Origin: Paludibacter sp.
Lineage (GTDB): Bacteria > Bacteroidota > Bacteroidia > Bacteroidales > Paludibacteraceae
NCBI GenBank assembly: GCA_010365115.1
Contig: JAAFGX010000003.1
Location: 32,194 to 96,193, forward strand
Direction of reading: 5' to 3'
Length of the DNA stretch: 64,000 bases
Part shown: positions 18,198 through 28,198 of the stretch, one piece after another
How positions within the stretch are numbered: the stretch's first letter is position 1
Layout of the letters: every line of letters starts with the position of its first letter
Notes under the pieces: generated by a model
Databases searched by the model: none
Told to the model about the DNA's origin: nothing
The model's input: the letters and a program-made list of their open reading frames with translations, nothing else
Position numbers and translations under genes: made by a program

Positions 18198-18773
18198 TTA
18201 TTTGCCTGCTGTTGCAGCGGCTCCACGAGCAGCTCTTGTCAATTTAACCTGTGCAACTACGGCATTCTTTGCATTAAGGATTTCAAGATTTTCAACTGAA
18301 ACTTTTTCAACCTGAATTGATTTTCCTAATCCAAGTGAAGTAACATCGATAACAATGTTTTCAGGAATTTGAGTGTATAATCCTTTTACTTTTAATTTAC
18401 GCATTTCGAGCGATAATTTCCCACCGGCTTTCACACCTTCTGCAAGTCCTTCAAGTTTAACTGGAAGTTCAACGATAACTGGTTTGTCTTCTGACACTTG
18501 TAGGAAATCAATGTGTAAAACTTTATCAGTTACAGGATGAAATTGCAACGCTTTCATGATTGATTTTGTTACTTTGCCATCAATACTCAAATTTACTATA
18601 AATACTTCGGGAGTATAAACCAATTTACGCAGTTCACTTACTGTTGTAATAAAATGAACGTTGTCATTTCCACCGTACAATACACAAGGTACGTTTTCGG
18701 CAACTCTTTCTGCTTTAGTAGCTTTTTTCCCCAGGTCAGTTCTAACTGTTCCTTTTAATTCAAATGTTTTCAT
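18198..18773 (-). CDS. rplY: 50S ribosomal protein L25 (CTC form)
   Basis: A 191-residue L25/TL5 of the long general-stress (CTC) type, binding 5S rRNA. The N-terminal L25 domain is FELKGTVRTDLGKKATKAER to about residue 95 (LHIDFLQVSED), followed by the beta-rich CTC domain (VIVELPVKLEGLAEGVKAGG and onward) and an Ala/Gly-rich tail. The ATG at 18773 is preferred over an in-frame TTG at 18797, because MKTFELKG is the usual beginning. A -7 box lies at 18871-18878. Confidence 0.95.
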   Translation of the reverse strand: MKTFELKGTVRTDLGKKATKAERVAENVPCVLYGGNDNVHFITTVSELRKLVYTPEVFIVNLSIDGKVTKSIMKALQFHPVTDKVLHIDFLQVSEDKPVIVELPVKLEGLAEGVKAGGKLSLEMRKLKVKGLYTQIPENIVIDVTSLGLGKSIQVEKVSVENLEILNAKNAVVAQVKLTRAARGAAATAGK

Positions 18774-18870
18774 TTGTTGTTTTTTTGTGTTACTCAAAAT
18801 TTAAGCGTTTTATTTTTAAGTGATTAGTCGCTTAATTTCCCATCACACTTTCTTTCTCAAAAAAGTGGTA

Positions 18871-18878
18871 CAAAAGTA
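18871..18878 (-). promoter_or_regulatory. -7 box upstream of rplY
   Basis: TACTTTTG on the minus strand fits TAnnTTTG, 98 bases before the rplY ATG. Confidence 0.5.
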
Positions 18879-19005
18879 GTTATAATTTTGCAAATCTGCA
18901 ATATGTTTTAGTTAGAAGTTTATGATTGGCAAATTAGCCAGTTAGTGATTGGTTGTTTGGGGTATTTAGCGTTCACGTACTTCTCATCTCTTCAAGAATT
19001 TTCTG

Positions 19006-19013
19006 TACTTTTG
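19006..19013 (+). promoter_or_regulatory. -7 box upstream of the aminotransferase at 19036
   Basis: TACTTTTG fits TAnnTTTG and is 23 bases before the ATG, giving a very short leader. Confidence 0.6.
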
Positions 19014-19035
19014 TATTGTTTTTCTGCATTAAAAT

Positions 19036-20175
19036 ATGAATCAAACTATAAAACGAATGACATCCTTTATTGTAATGGATGTTTTGGAACGAGCCAATGA
19101 ACTTCAGGCACAGGGAATCGAAGTAATACATCTTGAGGTGGGCGAACCCGATTTTGACATGCCCGAATGCATACTCAGAGCCTCTATTGAAGCACTTAAA
19201 AACGGTGCAACCCATTACACTCATTCGCTTGGCGATCCAAAATTGCGTAAAGCAATTAGTAAATTTCATAAAACAGAATATAATATTGAAGTTGATCCAG
19301 AATGCATAGTAATTACTTCGGGTTCTTCGCCGGCATTATTAATGACACTAATGTTGCTTTGTCAACCCGGCGATGAAGTAATAATGTCAAATCCAGGCTA
19401 CCCTTGTTATCGAAATTTCGCATTAGCTTGTAATGCCGAACCGGTTTTTGTTCCGTTGCATGCCGAATGTGATTTTCAATACAACGTAAACGAGATTAAG
19501 AAAAGAATCACTGATAAAACACGTGCCATTTTTATAAATTCGCCCATGAATCCTACCGGAACGCTTGTGAATAAGGCTATTTATAAAGAATTATCGAAAC
19601 TCAACATCCCCATTATTTCGGATGAAATTTATCACGGATTGGTGTACAACGGAAAAGCTTCGACAATACTTGAATTTACCGACAAAGCATTTGTAATCAA
19701 TGGATTCTCAAAAAGGTTTGCAATGACTGGTTTACGACTTGGCTATTTAATTGCCCCAAAAGAACACATGCGTTCATTACAAATTTTGCAACAGAATTTA
19801 TTTATCTGCGCTCCGAGCACTTCTCAAAAAGCAGGAATTGCTGCATTAAAGGAAGCAAAGCCAGATGTTGATAAAATGCTTAAAATATATAATGAACGCC
19901 GCATTTATTTAATTGAAAGATTAAAACAAATAGGATTTGTTATTCACACCGAACCCCAAGGTGCTTTTTATGTGTTTTGCGATGCACGCAAATTCACGTC
20001 CGATTCATATCACTTTGCTTTTGATGTTCTTGAGAAAGCGCATGTTGGCATCACGCCCGGCATTGATTTTGGAACAGAAGGTGAAGGATTTGTGCGGTTT
20101 TCATATGCCAATTCATTAGAAAATATTAAAACGGCAATGAACAGGTTGGAAATCTATTTAAACAGTTTGAAATAA
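19036..20175 (+). CDS. Class I/II aminotransferase (aspartate aminotransferase family)
   Basis: A 379-residue fold-type I PLP aminotransferase. Visible are VGEPDFDMP, THYTHSLGDPKLRKAI, NPGYPCYRN, SPMNPTG near residue 169, the ISDEIYHGLVY segment and the Schiff-base lysine Lys226 in INGFSKRFAMTGLRLGY. The overall pattern fits the I-gamma aspartate/aromatic group. Substrate preference cannot be read. A second, distinct family member is at 35122-36321. It is transcribed from its own promoter, upstream of but separate from infC. Confidence 0.88.
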   Translation: MNQTIKRMTSFIVMDVLERANELQAQGIEVIHLEVGEPDFDMPECILRASIEALKNGATHYTHSLGDPKLRKAISKFHKTEYNIEVDPECIVITSGSSPALLMTLMLLCQPGDEVIMSNPGYPCYRNFALACNAEPVFVPLHAECDFQYNVNEIKKRITDKTRAIFINSPMNPTGTLVNKAIYKELSKLNIPIISDEIYHGLVYNGKASTILEFTDKAFVINGFSKRFAMTGLRLGYLIAPKEHMRSLQILQQNLFICAPSTSQKAGIAALKEAKPDVDKMLKIYNERRIYLIERLKQIGFVIHTEPQGAFYVFCDARKFTSDSYHFAFDVLEKAHVGITPGIDFGTEGEGFVRFSYANSLENIKTAMNRLEIYLNSLK

Positions 20176-20268
20176 TAATTATCAGATTTATTGGTTTTTA
20201 TATATAATTTGCCGAAGAAATTGAATGAATTATTTAAGTCAGAATGTTAGTAATTCAAATAATTGTAT

Positions 20269-20276
20269 TATATTTG
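20269..20276 (+). promoter_or_regulatory. -7 box of the infC operon
   Basis: TATATTTG followed by C. Its position downstream of the ATG at 20244 shows that this ATG cannot be the infC start, and supports the start at 20337. Confidence 0.7.
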
Positions 20277-20321
20277 CAGGCTCAAAAAGCAAATACAAAA
20301 TTTATTCACTTTTTAAAGTTA

Positions 20322-20339
20322 GGGAGGAAACAAACAATA
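20322..20339 (+). promoter_or_regulatory. infC: Shine-Dalgarno and non-canonical ATA start of infC
   Basis: GGGAGG at 20322-20327 is an unusually good Shine-Dalgarno sequence for this genome. Nine bases later comes ATA at 20337, in frame with IF-3. The family is known for AUU and similar starts used in autoregulation, since IF-3 discriminates against non-AUG initiation. Confidence 0.65.
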
Positions 20340-20894
20340 GCTAAACAATTAACCATCAGACCTTACAGGGGTCGGATAAAAGAGCAACCCAATCGTATAA
20401 ACGAAAAAATAAAAGGGTTAAAAGAAGTTCGTTTGGTCGGAGACAATGTAGAACAAGGTGTTTATTCGTACGAAGAAGCCATCCGCATTGCTGATCAACT
20501 CGAATTAGATTTGGTAGAAATTTCACCAAGCGCTGTGCCACCGGTTTGTAAAGTTGTTGATTACCAGAAGTTTTTATACCAACTAAAAAAACGTGAGAAA
20601 GAGGCCAAAGCAAAAACTTCGAAAGTAATTTTGAAGGAAATTCGTTTCGGTCCTCAAACCGATGATCATGATTATAATTTCAAACTAAAGCATGCTCAGG
20701 AATTTTTGAAAGAAGGATGCAAGGTGAAAGCATACGTATTTTTCAAAGGTCGTTCCATTCTTTTCAAAGAACATGGTGAAGTATTATTACTTCGTTTTGC
20801 CAGTGATCTGGAAGATTATGCCAAAGTAGACCAATTACCACAATTAGAAGGAAAACGCATGATCATCATGTTTTCTCCTAAAAAAGTGAAATAA
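20337..20894 (+). CDS. infC: Translation initiation factor IF-3
   Basis: About 185 residues from the proposed ATA start. IF-3 binds the 30S subunit and checks initiator tRNA and start codon. The N-domain ([20 protein letters not shown], then [20 protein letters not shown]) and the C-domain ([20 protein letters not shown], then [16 protein letters not shown]) are complete. No ATG or GTG lies between the -7 box and the conserved N-terminus at a useful distance, while a Shine-Dalgarno plus ATA does. An ATG at 20244 would add 31 residues but lies upstream of the promoter. It heads infC-rpmI-rplT. Confidence 0.95.
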   Translation: MAKQLTIRPYRGRIKEQPNRINEKIKGLKEVRLVGDNVEQGVYSYEEAIRIADQLELDLVEISPSAVPPVCKVVDYQKFLYQLKKREKEAKAKTSKVILKEIRFGPQTDDHDYNFKLKHAQEFLKEGCKVKAYVFFKGRSILFKEHGEVLLLRFASDLEDYAKVDQLPQLEGKRMIIMFSPKKVK

Positions 20895-20936
20895 TCGACT
20901 TTAACAAGGATTTTTACAACTAAATTATAAGTAACA

Positions 20937-21134
20937 ATGCCAAAAATGAAAACTAACTCCGGTGCAAAAAAAAGGTTCACCCTTACCGGAACAGGAAAGA
21001 TTAAAAGAAAACATGCTTTTAAAAGTCACATTTTGACTAAAAAAACAACAAAACAAAAACGTAACCTGACTCACACTGCCCTTGTTCACAAAGGCGACTT
21101 GACAAACGTTAAAGAAATGCTTTGTTTGAAATAG
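20937..21134 (+). CDS. rpmI: 50S ribosomal protein L35
   Basis: A 65-residue basic ribosomal protein, full length: [20 protein letters not shown] at the N-terminus and [15 protein letters not shown] at the end. It lies 42 bases after infC and 107 bases before rplT, the conserved infC-rpmI-rplT order, so co-transcription is expected. Confidence 0.97.
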   Translation: MPKMKTNSGAKKRFTLTGTGKIKRKHAFKSHILTKKTTKQKRNLTHTALVHKGDLTNVKEMLCLK

Positions 21135-21241
21135 TCAATTTTTCTATCTTTTAAAATCTCATTCTTAGTCAATAAAACAGAATGCCTTTAGCCTTAAGTT
21201 CGCAACAATAAGCGACGCTAACATTCACAAATCATTTAATT
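21135..21241 (+). other. rpmI-rplT spacer, possible leader structure
   Basis: The 107-base spacer is long for a ribosomal protein pair. TTAGC near 21189 and GCTAA near 21220, with CGC and GCG inside them, could form an imperfect stem. L20 binding sites exist in such operons of other phyla, but I cannot show one here. Confidence 0.25.
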
Positions 21242-21592
21242 ATGCCAAGATCAGTAAACCACGTTGCTTCACGTAAAAGAAGAAAAAGAATTTTGAGCCT
21301 CACCAGAGGTTATTTTGGTGGACGCCGTAATGTATGGACTGTTGCCAAAAACACATGGGAAAAAGGGTTGCAATATGCATACCGCGATCGCAAAAACAAA
21401 AAACGTAATTTCCGCGCATTGTGGATTCAACGTATCAATGCAGCTGCGCGCTTAGAAGGTATGTCATATTCGAAATTAATGGGTGCATTGCATAAATCAG
21501 GTATCGAAATGAACCGGAAAGTGTTGGCCGATTTAGCCATGAACCACCAGGAAGCTTTCAAAGCAATTGTTATAAAAGCCAAAAACGCTTAA
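21242..21592 (+). CDS. rplT: 50S ribosomal protein L20
   Basis: A 116-residue L20, an early 23S rRNA-binding assembly protein. The arginine-rich N-terminus ([20 protein letters not shown]), [20 protein letters not shown] and [14 protein letters not shown] are typical. Length is normal. A strong terminator follows at 21646-21683. Confidence 0.98.
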   Translation: MPRSVNHVASRKRRKRILSLTRGYFGGRRNVWTVAKNTWEKGLQYAYRDRKNKKRNFRALWIQRINAAARLEGMSYSKLMGALHKSGIEMNRKVLADLAMNHQEAFKAIVIKAKNA

Positions 21593-21645
21593 TTACTCAA
21601 TTTCAACATCAAGTTTTGTTTATAAAACAAAATATGTTTAACATT

Positions 21646-21683
21646 AAAAAAGCTGTTTCAAGTAAAATTGAAACAGCTTTTTT
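21646..21683 (+). terminator. Terminator of infC-rpmI-rplT
   Basis: Perfect 16-base arms from AAAAAAGCTGTTTCAA to TTGAAACAGCTTTTTT with a 6-base loop and a T run. The GCTGTTTCA stem recurs after ppdK. Confidence 0.95.
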
Positions 21684-21868
21684 TAATGCTTTAAAAGCAT
21701 TGTAAAAAAAAACAATGATGAGATGATCTGCTTTGAAATAAAATTAAAACAAGAAAAACACACTGAAAATTCTATTTGTTTTTTTAATGCATATTTCAAT
21801 ACTGTTTCAATTCTAACTATCACAAAAACAACGATCTAACAAAAGAAAAACCGAACATTGCACAACAT

Positions 21869-22381
21869 TCATTTTGAAAATATTGGGATTTTTAACACAA
21901 GACTATATTGATTATATTCAAAATTTGCATCAGAAATTACGCTAAAAATTATTTTGGCTTCAAGACTTGGCTTTTTGGCCACATATTCAAAAGGAAAAAA
22001 TAATGTTGTTGCAGTGCCGTCCATTAAAAATAATCCTTCAGAGTATTTTGATGTTGACAGAAAGACTGAATCCATAGAACTTAACGTTGGAAGTAAAATT
22101 TCAGAAACGCTATCAGCCGATTGCGTTAAACGGAATTCTTTCAAATTATTAGAAAAACCGGAAATATACAATCTGAATTTTACTGTATCGCCAACTTGCA
22201 AAGTATCCATTCTATATACACCAGCTTGATCTGTCAAAAAAATATCTAGTGTGTCCGAATTATTTACAATGGGATTTTGAATAAATTTAATTTCAGGTTT
22301 AAAATTCGATTCACTGGTGAGGATGCAAGCTGTGAATAAATAAATAATTAAACCTAAAAGTCCATAGAAGTAAGTTTTCAT
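21869..22381 (-). CDS. Hypothetical lipoprotein
   Basis: A 170-residue protein with a lipoprotein-type signal (IIYLFTAC, lipidated Cys19) and a beta-rich mature part with no motif that I recognise. Repeated segments such as DTLQVGDTVKFRLYISG and FPFEYVAKKPSLEAKIIFSV suggest an Ig-like or beta-sandwich fold; this is inference from composition. It is convergent with rplT and divergent from valS, apparently a single-gene unit. A TAATTTTG box on its strand lies at 22401-22408. Confidence 0.65.
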   Translation of the reverse strand: MKTYFYGLLGLIIYLFTACILTSESNFKPEIKFIQNPIVNNSDTLDIFLTDQAGVYRMDTLQVGDTVKFRLYISGFSNNLKEFRLTQSADSVSEILLPTLSSMDSVFLSTSKYSEGLFLMDGTATTLFFPFEYVAKKPSLEAKIIFSVISDANFEYNQYSLVLKIPIFSK

Positions 22382-22400
22382 AATAATTTAATATTTTCAA

Positions 22401-22408
22401 CAAAATTA
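22401..22408 (-). promoter_or_regulatory. -7 box upstream of the hypothetical lipoprotein
   Basis: TAATTTTG on the minus strand, 20 bases before the ATG at 22381. Confidence 0.5.
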
Positions 22409-22570
22409 CAAAAATTATACCAATAAGCATTTGCAAATAACAATAAAGATTAAAAGTATGCGGTTGAACGAATTTATTTTTTTAGTAAAACTATAACCCC
22501 ATTCAATTTTCAAAACAATCTAAATCCTTTGTTTTTAATGTTTTTGTTTTCGGTAAACGCCATTTTTTCT

Positions 22571-22578
22571 TATCTTTG
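22571..22578 (+). promoter_or_regulatory. -7 box upstream of valS
   Basis: TATCTTTG followed by CA. A TTTTTG at 22541-22546 could be the -33 element although the gap, 24 bases, is longer than usual. The leader to the ATG at 22685 is about 100 bases; no riboswitch or T-box was seen in it. Confidence 0.65.
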
Positions 22579-22684
22579 CATTTGCTTTTTAAAGAACTAT
22601 CACACTTACATTCAGCTGAAAGAGAGCAGAATAACTTTAAATTCAATTCTGAATAAAAAAAAATAATAATTGTAAAACAATAAA

Positions 22685-25327
22685 ATGGAACTCGCAAGCA
22701 AGTACAATCCAACTGACATCGAATCGAAATGGTATCAATACTGGTTAGAAAATAGATTTTTCAATTCAAAACCTGATGGTCGCGAACCTTATACAATCGT
22801 CATTCCACCACCAAATGTAACTGGTGTATTGCACATGGGCCACATGCTCAACAATACCATTCAGGATATTTTGGTTCGCCGTGCACGTATGTTGGGCAAA
22901 AATGCATGTTGGGTTCCCGGAACCGACCATGCATCCATAGCTACAGAAGCAAAAGTGGTTGGAAAACTTGCTGCTGAAGGAATTGCAAAGACAGACCTTA
23001 CAAGAGAAGAATTTCTTGAACATGCATGGGAATGGACACACAAACATGGTGGGATTATTTTGGAACAATTGAAAAAACTCGGTGCGTCATGCGATTGGGA
23101 CCGTACTGCATTCACCATGGACGAACCGCGTTCCGAAAGCGTTATCAAAGTATTTATCGACATGTACAATAAAGGTCTGATTTACCGTGGCGTACGTATG
23201 GTAAATTGGGATCCAAAAGCATTAACAGCATTATCTGACGAAGAAGTTATTTTTAAAGAACAACAAGGGAAACTGTTCTATCTACGTTATAAAATAGATG
23301 CCCCCCAACCCCCTGAAGGGGGAGTTGAAGAGCCACAATATGCGGTGATTGCGACTACAAGACCTGAAACAATTTTCGGGGATACAGCTATGTGTATCAA
23401 CCCAAATGATGAGAAAAATAAGTTTCTTCGTGGAAAAAGAGTTTTTGTGCCACTCATTAACCGTTCTATTCCAGTTATTGAGGACGATTATGTGGATGTT
23501 GAATTCGGTACCGGTTGCCTTAAAGTTACTCCAGCACATGATGTAAATGACTATATGTTGGGTGAGAAATATGGTTTAGAATCAATTGATATTTTCAATG
23601 ACAATGGAACATTAAATGCACATGGTGAGCAATATGCCGGCATGGATCGTTTTGAAGTTCGCGAACAAATTGTAAAAGATTTAGAAACAGCCGGATTGCT
23701 CGAAAAGACAGAACCTTACACCAACAAAGTAGGTTTTTCGGAACGTACCGATGCAGTTATTGAACCCAAACTGTCGATGCAATGGTTCATGAAAATGGAA
23801 GATTTAGCTAAGCCGGCTTTGGATGCGGTTATGAGCGATGACATTCAATTGTATCCTGCAAAATTTAAAAATACCTATCGCCATTGGATGGAAAATGTGA
23901 AAGATTGGTGTGTTTCGCGTCAACTATGGTGGGGACACCGCATTCCTGCCTATTTTTTGCCACAAGGAGGTTTAGTTGTTGCTCATTCTAAAGAAGAAGC
24001 TTATCAGAAAGCATTATTAATTGTCGATTATCCAATATCAATTGATGATTTGCGTCAGGACGAAGACTGTCTTGATACATGGTTTTCCTCATGGTTGTGG
24101 CCCATCTCGGTTTTTGATGGTATCAATAATCCTGAAAACGAAGAAATTAAATATTATTACCCAACAAATGATTTAGTAACTGCACCGGAAATCCTGTTTT
24201 TCTGGGTGGCTCGTATGATTATTGCCGGTTATGAATACAGAGGTGAAATGCCGTTTAAGAATGTATATTTAACTGGTATTGTTCGCGATAAACTGGGTCG
24301 TAAAATGTCGAAATCGCTTGGCAACTCGCCAGATCCGCTGGATTTAATAGCTCTTTATGGCGCTGATGCAGTGCGTTTGGGCATGTTGCTTACTTCACCA
24401 GCTGGAAACGATTTACCTTACGATGACTCTCTTTGTGAACAAGGACGAAACTTCAATAATAAAATATGGAATGCTTTTCGTTTGGTAAAAGGATGGGAAG
24501 TAGCGGATATTGAACAACCTGAATCCGCACGAATGGCGGTAAAATGGTTTGATGCTCAACTGAATAAAACCTTGCTTGAAATTGATGATTTGTTCACCAA
24601 ATACCGTTTATCGGAAGCTTTGATGGCCATTTACAAGTTATTCTGGGACGAGTTCTCGGCCTGGTATTTGGAAATGGCAAAACCTGCTTACCAACAACCC
24701 ATCGACCGTATAACTTACGAAGCCACACTTGGCTTTTTCGATTCGTTATTAAAAGTTCTGCATCCATTTATGCCTTTTATTACCGAAGAACTTTGGCAAG
24801 CATTGGAAACTCGCAAAGACGGTGAAAGCATTATGATTGAGTTGCAACCGAAAGCAGTAAAAGTAGACGAAAAACTGATTGTTGAATTTGAAAATGCAAA
24901 AGAAATTATTGCAGGAATTCGTACTGTTCGTTTGCAAAAAAATATTCCCAACAAAGAAGTATTAAGTTTGCAAATTACCGGCGAACATAAAGCAGGTTTT
25001 GATGCTGTAATTGGAAAATTAGGCAACCTTGAAGCTATAGAAACAGTCAAAGAAAAATCAGCTGGATCTGTTTCATTCTTAGTTGGAACAATTGAATACT
25101 CTATTTTGCTTGGTAGTTTAATCAATATAGAAGAAGAAATTGCCAAAATGGAAGCTGAAATTAAGTATTTTGAAGGCTTTATCGATTCGGTAATGAAAAA
25201 ACTAGGCAACGAAAGGTTTGTAGCCAACGCTAAACCGGAAGTGGTGGAAACCGAACGCAAGAAAAAAGCGGATGCGGAAAGTAACATTACTTCGTTAAAA
25301 GAGGGAATTGCAGGATTGAGGAAATAA
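22685..25327 (+). CDS. valS: Valine--tRNA ligase
   Basis: An 880-residue class I synthetase charging tRNA-Val. The HIGH-like motif is HMGH at residues 50-53, KMSKS is at 540-544, the CP1 editing domain lies between ([11 protein letters not shown]), the anticodon-binding domain follows, and the C-terminal tRNA-binding coiled coil runs from about residue 815 ([18 protein letters not shown]). Oddly, residues 206-214 (APQPPEGGV) are encoded by a GC-rich palindromic repeat at 23300-23327 of a type also seen in spacers. It looks like an in-frame insertion in a surface loop before the TTRPET motif. Confidence 0.97.
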   Translation: MELASKYNPTDIESKWYQYWLENRFFNSKPDGREPYTIVIPPPNVTGVLHMGHMLNNTIQDILVRRARMLGKNACWVPGTDHASIATEAKVVGKLAAEGIAKTDLTREEFLEHAWEWTHKHGGIILEQLKKLGASCDWDRTAFTMDEPRSESVIKVFIDMYNKGLIYRGVRMVNWDPKALTALSDEEVIFKEQQGKLFYLRYKIDAPQPPEGGVEEPQYAVIATTRPETIFGDTAMCINPNDEKNKFLRGKRVFVPLINRSIPVIEDDYVDVEFGTGCLKVTPAHDVNDYMLGEKYGLESIDIFNDNGTLNAHGEQYAGMDRFEVREQIVKDLETAGLLEKTEPYTNKVGFSERTDAVIEPKLSMQWFMKMEDLAKPALDAVMSDDIQLYPAKFKNTYRHWMENVKDWCVSRQLWWGHRIPAYFLPQGGLVVAHSKEEAYQKALLIVDYPISIDDLRQDEDCLDTWFSSWLWPISVFDGINNPENEEIKYYYPTNDLVTAPEILFFWVARMIIAGYEYRGEMPFKNVYLTGIVRDKLGRKMSKSLGNSPDPLDLIALYGADAVRLGMLLTSPAGNDLPYDDSLCEQGRNFNNKIWNAFRLVKGWEVADIEQPESARMAVKWFDAQLNKTLLEIDDLFTKYRLSEALMAIYKLFWDEFSAWYLEMAKPAYQQPIDRITYEATLGFFDSLLKVLHPFMPFITEELWQALETRKDGESIMIELQPKAVKVDEKLIVEFENAKEIIAGIRTVRLQKNIPNKEVLSLQITGEHKAGFDAVIGKLGNLEAIETVKEKSAGSVSFLVGTIEYSILLGSLINIEEEIAKMEAEIKYFEGFIDSVMKKLGNERFVANAKPEVVETERKKKADAESNITSLKEGIAGLRK
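23300..23327. repeat. GC-rich palindromic repeat inside valS
   Basis: The hairpin CCCCC-TGAA-GGGGG with flanking AAC and GTT is similar to spacer elements at 36528-36564 and 61509-61539. It stays in frame and encodes APQPPEGGV. Confidence 0.7.
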
Positions 25328-25345
25328 ATTAGTAAATCTAATTTT

Positions 25346-25392
25346 AAAACCGCACATATTTGAAGGGACACTTTGAATTTGTGCGGTTTTTT
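25346..25392 (+). terminator. Terminator of valS
   Basis: AAAACCGCACA pairs with TGTGCGGTTTT across a long loop and is followed by T residues. The core is shared with the hairpin at 194-230. Confidence 0.85.
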
Positions 25393-25486
25393 ATGTACAT
25401 TTTTCTATTTCACATAAATAACTGAATATTAGAAACGCTATAAAAAATAATTTAAAAGTATTTACTTAATATAAACACATTTTCTA

Positions 25487-25517
25487 TTTGTAATCATCTA
25501 TAAATTACGTACATTTG
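25487..25517 (+). promoter_or_regulatory. Promoter of the MaoC-SDR-AKR gene run
   Basis: TTTG at 25487-25490 and TACATTTG at 25510-25517 are separated by 19 bases, an ideal Bacteroidetes promoter. The ATG is at 25572. Confidence 0.75.
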
Positions 25518-25571
25518 CACACAATCTAAACAAATGAGCAAAAATTACTACTGAATCAAAACCCGAAAAAC

Positions 25572-26039
25572 ATGAGTGCTATTATTATCAACAGCTTTGA
25601 CGATTTAAATCAATACGTGGGCAAAGAAATGGGCGTGTCGGATTACATTACCATTTCGCAAGAACAAATTAACCTGTTTGCAGATGCAACTTTAGATCAT
25701 CAATGGATACATGTTGATACTGAACGTACCAAAACAGAAAGTCCTTACAAAACAACCATTGCTCATGGTTATCTGAATCTTTCAGTACTTCCTCATCTGT
25801 GGGAACAAATTGTGCAAGTAAACAACTCGAAACTAACCGTTAACTACGGCATTGAAAACCTTCGTTTCAACAGCCCTGTTTTGGTAAATAGCCAGGTACG
25901 GGTACGGGCTAAACTGAAAGCATTGACAAATCTAAGAGGAATTGCCAAAGCCGAAATACAAGTTTCGATGGAAATAAAGGACAATAAAAAAACGGCTTTA
26001 GAAGCAACTATCGTTTTCTTGTATCATTTTATTTCATAA
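25572..26039 (+). CDS. MaoC-like (R)-specific enoyl-CoA hydratase domain protein
   Basis: A 155-residue single hot-dog domain of the MaoC/PhaJ type. The hydratase motif is FADATLDHQWIHVD (Asp and His in the D-x-x-x-x-H spacing), followed by IAHGYLNLSVLPHLW. Such proteins hydrate trans-2-enoyl-CoA to (R)-3-hydroxyacyl-CoA. It begins a run with an SDR and an aldo/keto reductase, an oxidoreductase cluster of unclear pathway. Length is typical of NodN/MaoC proteins. Confidence 0.83.
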   Translation: MSAIIINSFDDLNQYVGKEMGVSDYITISQEQINLFADATLDHQWIHVDTERTKTESPYKTTIAHGYLNLSVLPHLWEQIVQVNNSKLTVNYGIENLRFNSPVLVNSQVRVRAKLKALTNLRGIAKAEIQVSMEIKDNKKTALEATIVFLYHFIS

Positions 26040-26084
26040 TTTTAGATCAAAGAAAGATTCGATTCAATTGAAATTCAAATCAAT

Positions 26085-26801
26085 ATGAAAAAGGCCATTA
26101 TTATTGGAGCTACTTCCGGCATTGGAAAAGCCCTTGCCGCTTTGCTTATTGAAAATGACTTTCAGGTGGGAATTACAGGAAGAAGAACCAATTTATTGGA
26201 AGAAATTAAATCAACAAATCCAAATAGATACTTCATTAAATCATTTGATATAAAAGAAGTATCTCAAATAAATCAACATTTAAATGATTTAACCCTTGAA
26301 CTTGGTGGATTAGATTTGCTGATTATTAGTTCAGGCACTGGCGATCTCAACGAAAAGCTTGAATTTGAAATTGAAAAACGCACTATCGATACCAATATAA
26401 TTGGCTTTACAGCAATAGCAGATTGGGCTTTCAATTTTTTTCAGAATCAAAAACACGGACAACTGGTTGCCATAAGTTCCATTGCCGGACTGCGGGGGAA
26501 CCACCTTGCTCCCTCCTACTCTGCTTCAAAAGCATATCAGATAAACTACCTCGAAAGTCTGCGCATTAAAGCTTCAAAATCAAAACTACCAATTTACATC
26601 ACCGATATTCGACCTGGATTTGTAAATACAGAAATGGCCAAAGGTGACGGCTTGTTTTGGGTATCTTCTGTTGAAAAAGCAGCCAATCAGATATTCAAAG
26701 CGATTTATAAAAACCAAAAAGTTGCCTACGTTACCAAACGTTGGGGAGTATTGGCTTGTATTATGAAATCACTGCCAAGTTGGGCTATTGAGAAGATGTA
26801 A
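26085..26801 (+). CDS. Short-chain dehydrogenase/reductase
   Basis: A 238-residue classical SDR with a Rossmann fold. The cofactor loop is [23 protein letters not shown] suggests NADP(H) preference; SSGTGDLN takes the NAG position; the catalytic Ser lies in AISSIAG, and Tyr and Lys in YSASKAY. It follows the MaoC gene by 45 bases. The product might reduce a 3-oxoacyl or similar ketone, but the substrate is not evident. Confidence 0.87.
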   Translation: MKKAIIIGATSGIGKALAALLIENDFQVGITGRRTNLLEEIKSTNPNRYFIKSFDIKEVSQINQHLNDLTLELGGLDLLIISSGTGDLNEKLEFEIEKRTIDTNIIGFTAIADWAFNFFQNQKHGQLVAISSIAGLRGNHLAPSYSASKAYQINYLESLRIKASKSKLPIYITDIRPGFVNTEMAKGDGLFWVSSVEKAANQIFKAIYKNQKVAYVTKRWGVLACIMKSLPSWAIEKM

Positions 26802-26842
26802 GTACAAAATTTTCAACCATTTTTTCTAAAAATTTAGAGTTT

Positions 26843-27832
26843 ATGAAATACAGAAAATTAGGAAAAACATACATTCTGCTTCCATCTATTGGTCTTGGTT
26901 GCATGGGAATGAGCCATGGTTACGGAGAACCTAATGATGAAGAATCGATTGCGACATTGGAAAAAGCCATTGAAATAGGTGTAACTTTTTGGGATACCGC
27001 TGATATTTACGGTGCTGGTAAAAATGAAGAACTAATCTCGAAAGTACTTAAACAGAACCGCGACAAAATTTTTCTTGCCACCAAATTTGGTTTTATTCCC
27101 AATCCGGAAGATAAATATGCATTTGGCTTCGACGCTTCGCCAAAACATATGAAAAAGGCTCTAGAAGACAGTTTAAGACGATTGAAAACCGATGTGATTG
27201 ATCTTTATTATGCTCATCGCATTGATCCAAATGTCCCCGTTGAAGAAATGGTTGGAGCAATGGCCGATTTGGTAAAAGAAGGGAAAGTGCGTTATTTGGG
27301 GTTGTCTGAAGCTTCTGCCAATTCATTGCGTCGGGCTTGTGCAGTTCATCCAATTTCAGCGTTGCAAAGCGAATATTCGTTACTCACCCGCGATGTAGAA
27401 AAAGACATTTTACCAACTTGCCGGGAACTGGGAATAACACTTGTGCCTTTCAGTCCGCTGGCTCGTGGGTTAATGACAAACACACTTGATTTGAACCAAC
27501 TAAAAGAGGACGATTTCCGCAAGACTTTGCCTCGTTACCAATCAAATCATGCAGAGAACAATACGAATCTGGCTCTTGAATTTGCTGGAATTGCTCAACA
27601 AAAATCGTGTACACCATCTCAACTGGCTTTGGCGTGGGTCTTGGCTCAGGGCGAAAACATTATTCCAATTCCGGGGACAAAACACAGAAAATATTTACTC
27701 GAAAATAAAGGCGCAGTAGATGTTGAACTTAATTTAGATGATTTAAAGAAAATTGACACTGTACTAAAAAAACATCCGGACATAGGTGATCGTTATAATG
27801 AAAACAGCAATAAGTTAGTGGATAAGAATTAA
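26843..27832 (+). CDS. Aldo/keto reductase
   Basis: A 329-residue TIM-barrel AKR. The N-terminus [20 protein letters not shown], catalytic Asp-Tyr in [14 protein letters not shown], Lys in LATKFGF and His in YYAHRIDP form the usual tetrad; the C-terminal NADPH site is [14 protein letters not shown]. It is closest in pattern to the AKR13/YajO-like group. It lies 41 bases after the SDR gene, so co-transcription is likely. Physiological substrate unknown. Confidence 0.9.
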   Translation: MKYRKLGKTYILLPSIGLGCMGMSHGYGEPNDEESIATLEKAIEIGVTFWDTADIYGAGKNEELISKVLKQNRDKIFLATKFGFIPNPEDKYAFGFDASPKHMKKALEDSLRRLKTDVIDLYYAHRIDPNVPVEEMVGAMADLVKEGKVRYLGLSEASANSLRRACAVHPISALQSEYSLLTRDVEKDILPTCRELGITLVPFSPLARGLMTNTLDLNQLKEDDFRKTLPRYQSNHAENNTNLALEFAGIAQQKSCTPSQLALAWVLAQGENIIPIPGTKHRKYLLENKGAVDVELNLDDLKKIDTVLKKHPDIGDRYNENSNKLVDKN

Positions 27833-27983
27833 TGCATCCATTAAAAAATAATGTAAATATTGATTTAATTAATCTTATTAATTTCCAATATCTTGAACAA
27901 ATCTATCGATGTATTCTTAATAATAAAAATATAGTTGTATTTTTACAGCTGAATTTTCATTTAAAAATAAAAAAAGAACTATT

Positions 27984-28196
27984 ATGAATCACTTAATGTT
28001 ACTGGGAAATTTGGGTACTGGCGAAATTATTCTTATTGCGCTTATTGTTCTATTATTATTCGGGGGTAAAAAAATTCCTGAATTGATGCGGGGCATTGGT
28101 AAAGGTGTGAAGAGCTTTAAAGACGGACTCAATGATGTAGAGAACGAGATAAAAAAAGATGAAACTAAAGAAGAAAAACAAGATTTATCGAGGTAA
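27984..28196 (+). CDS. tatA: Sec-independent translocase protein TatA
   Basis: A 70-residue TatA/E: short N-terminal segment, one membrane helix (GEIILIALIVLLLFGG), the FGxKKIPE hinge motif, then an amphipathic helix (LMRGIGKGVKSFKDGLND) and a charged tail. TatA forms the pore-lining oligomer for export of folded proteins. The gap to tatC is only 2 bases. No separate tatB is seen, so a minimal TatAC system is likely. Confidence 0.93.
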   Translation: MNHLMLLGNLGTGEIILIALIVLLLFGGKKIPELMRGIGKGVKSFKDGLNDVENEIKKDETKEEKQDLSR

Positions 28197-28198
28197 AC

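Noticed and set aside
20244..20336. N-terminal extension of IF-3 from the ATG at 20244
   Set aside because: The -7 box lies downstream of this ATG and the extra 31 residues are not IF-3-like.
24715..25371. Antisense open frame of 218 codons over the end of valS
   Set aside because: It is the complement of a well conserved synthetase gene, has a composition typical of an antisense shadow, and lacks a promoter or family motif.
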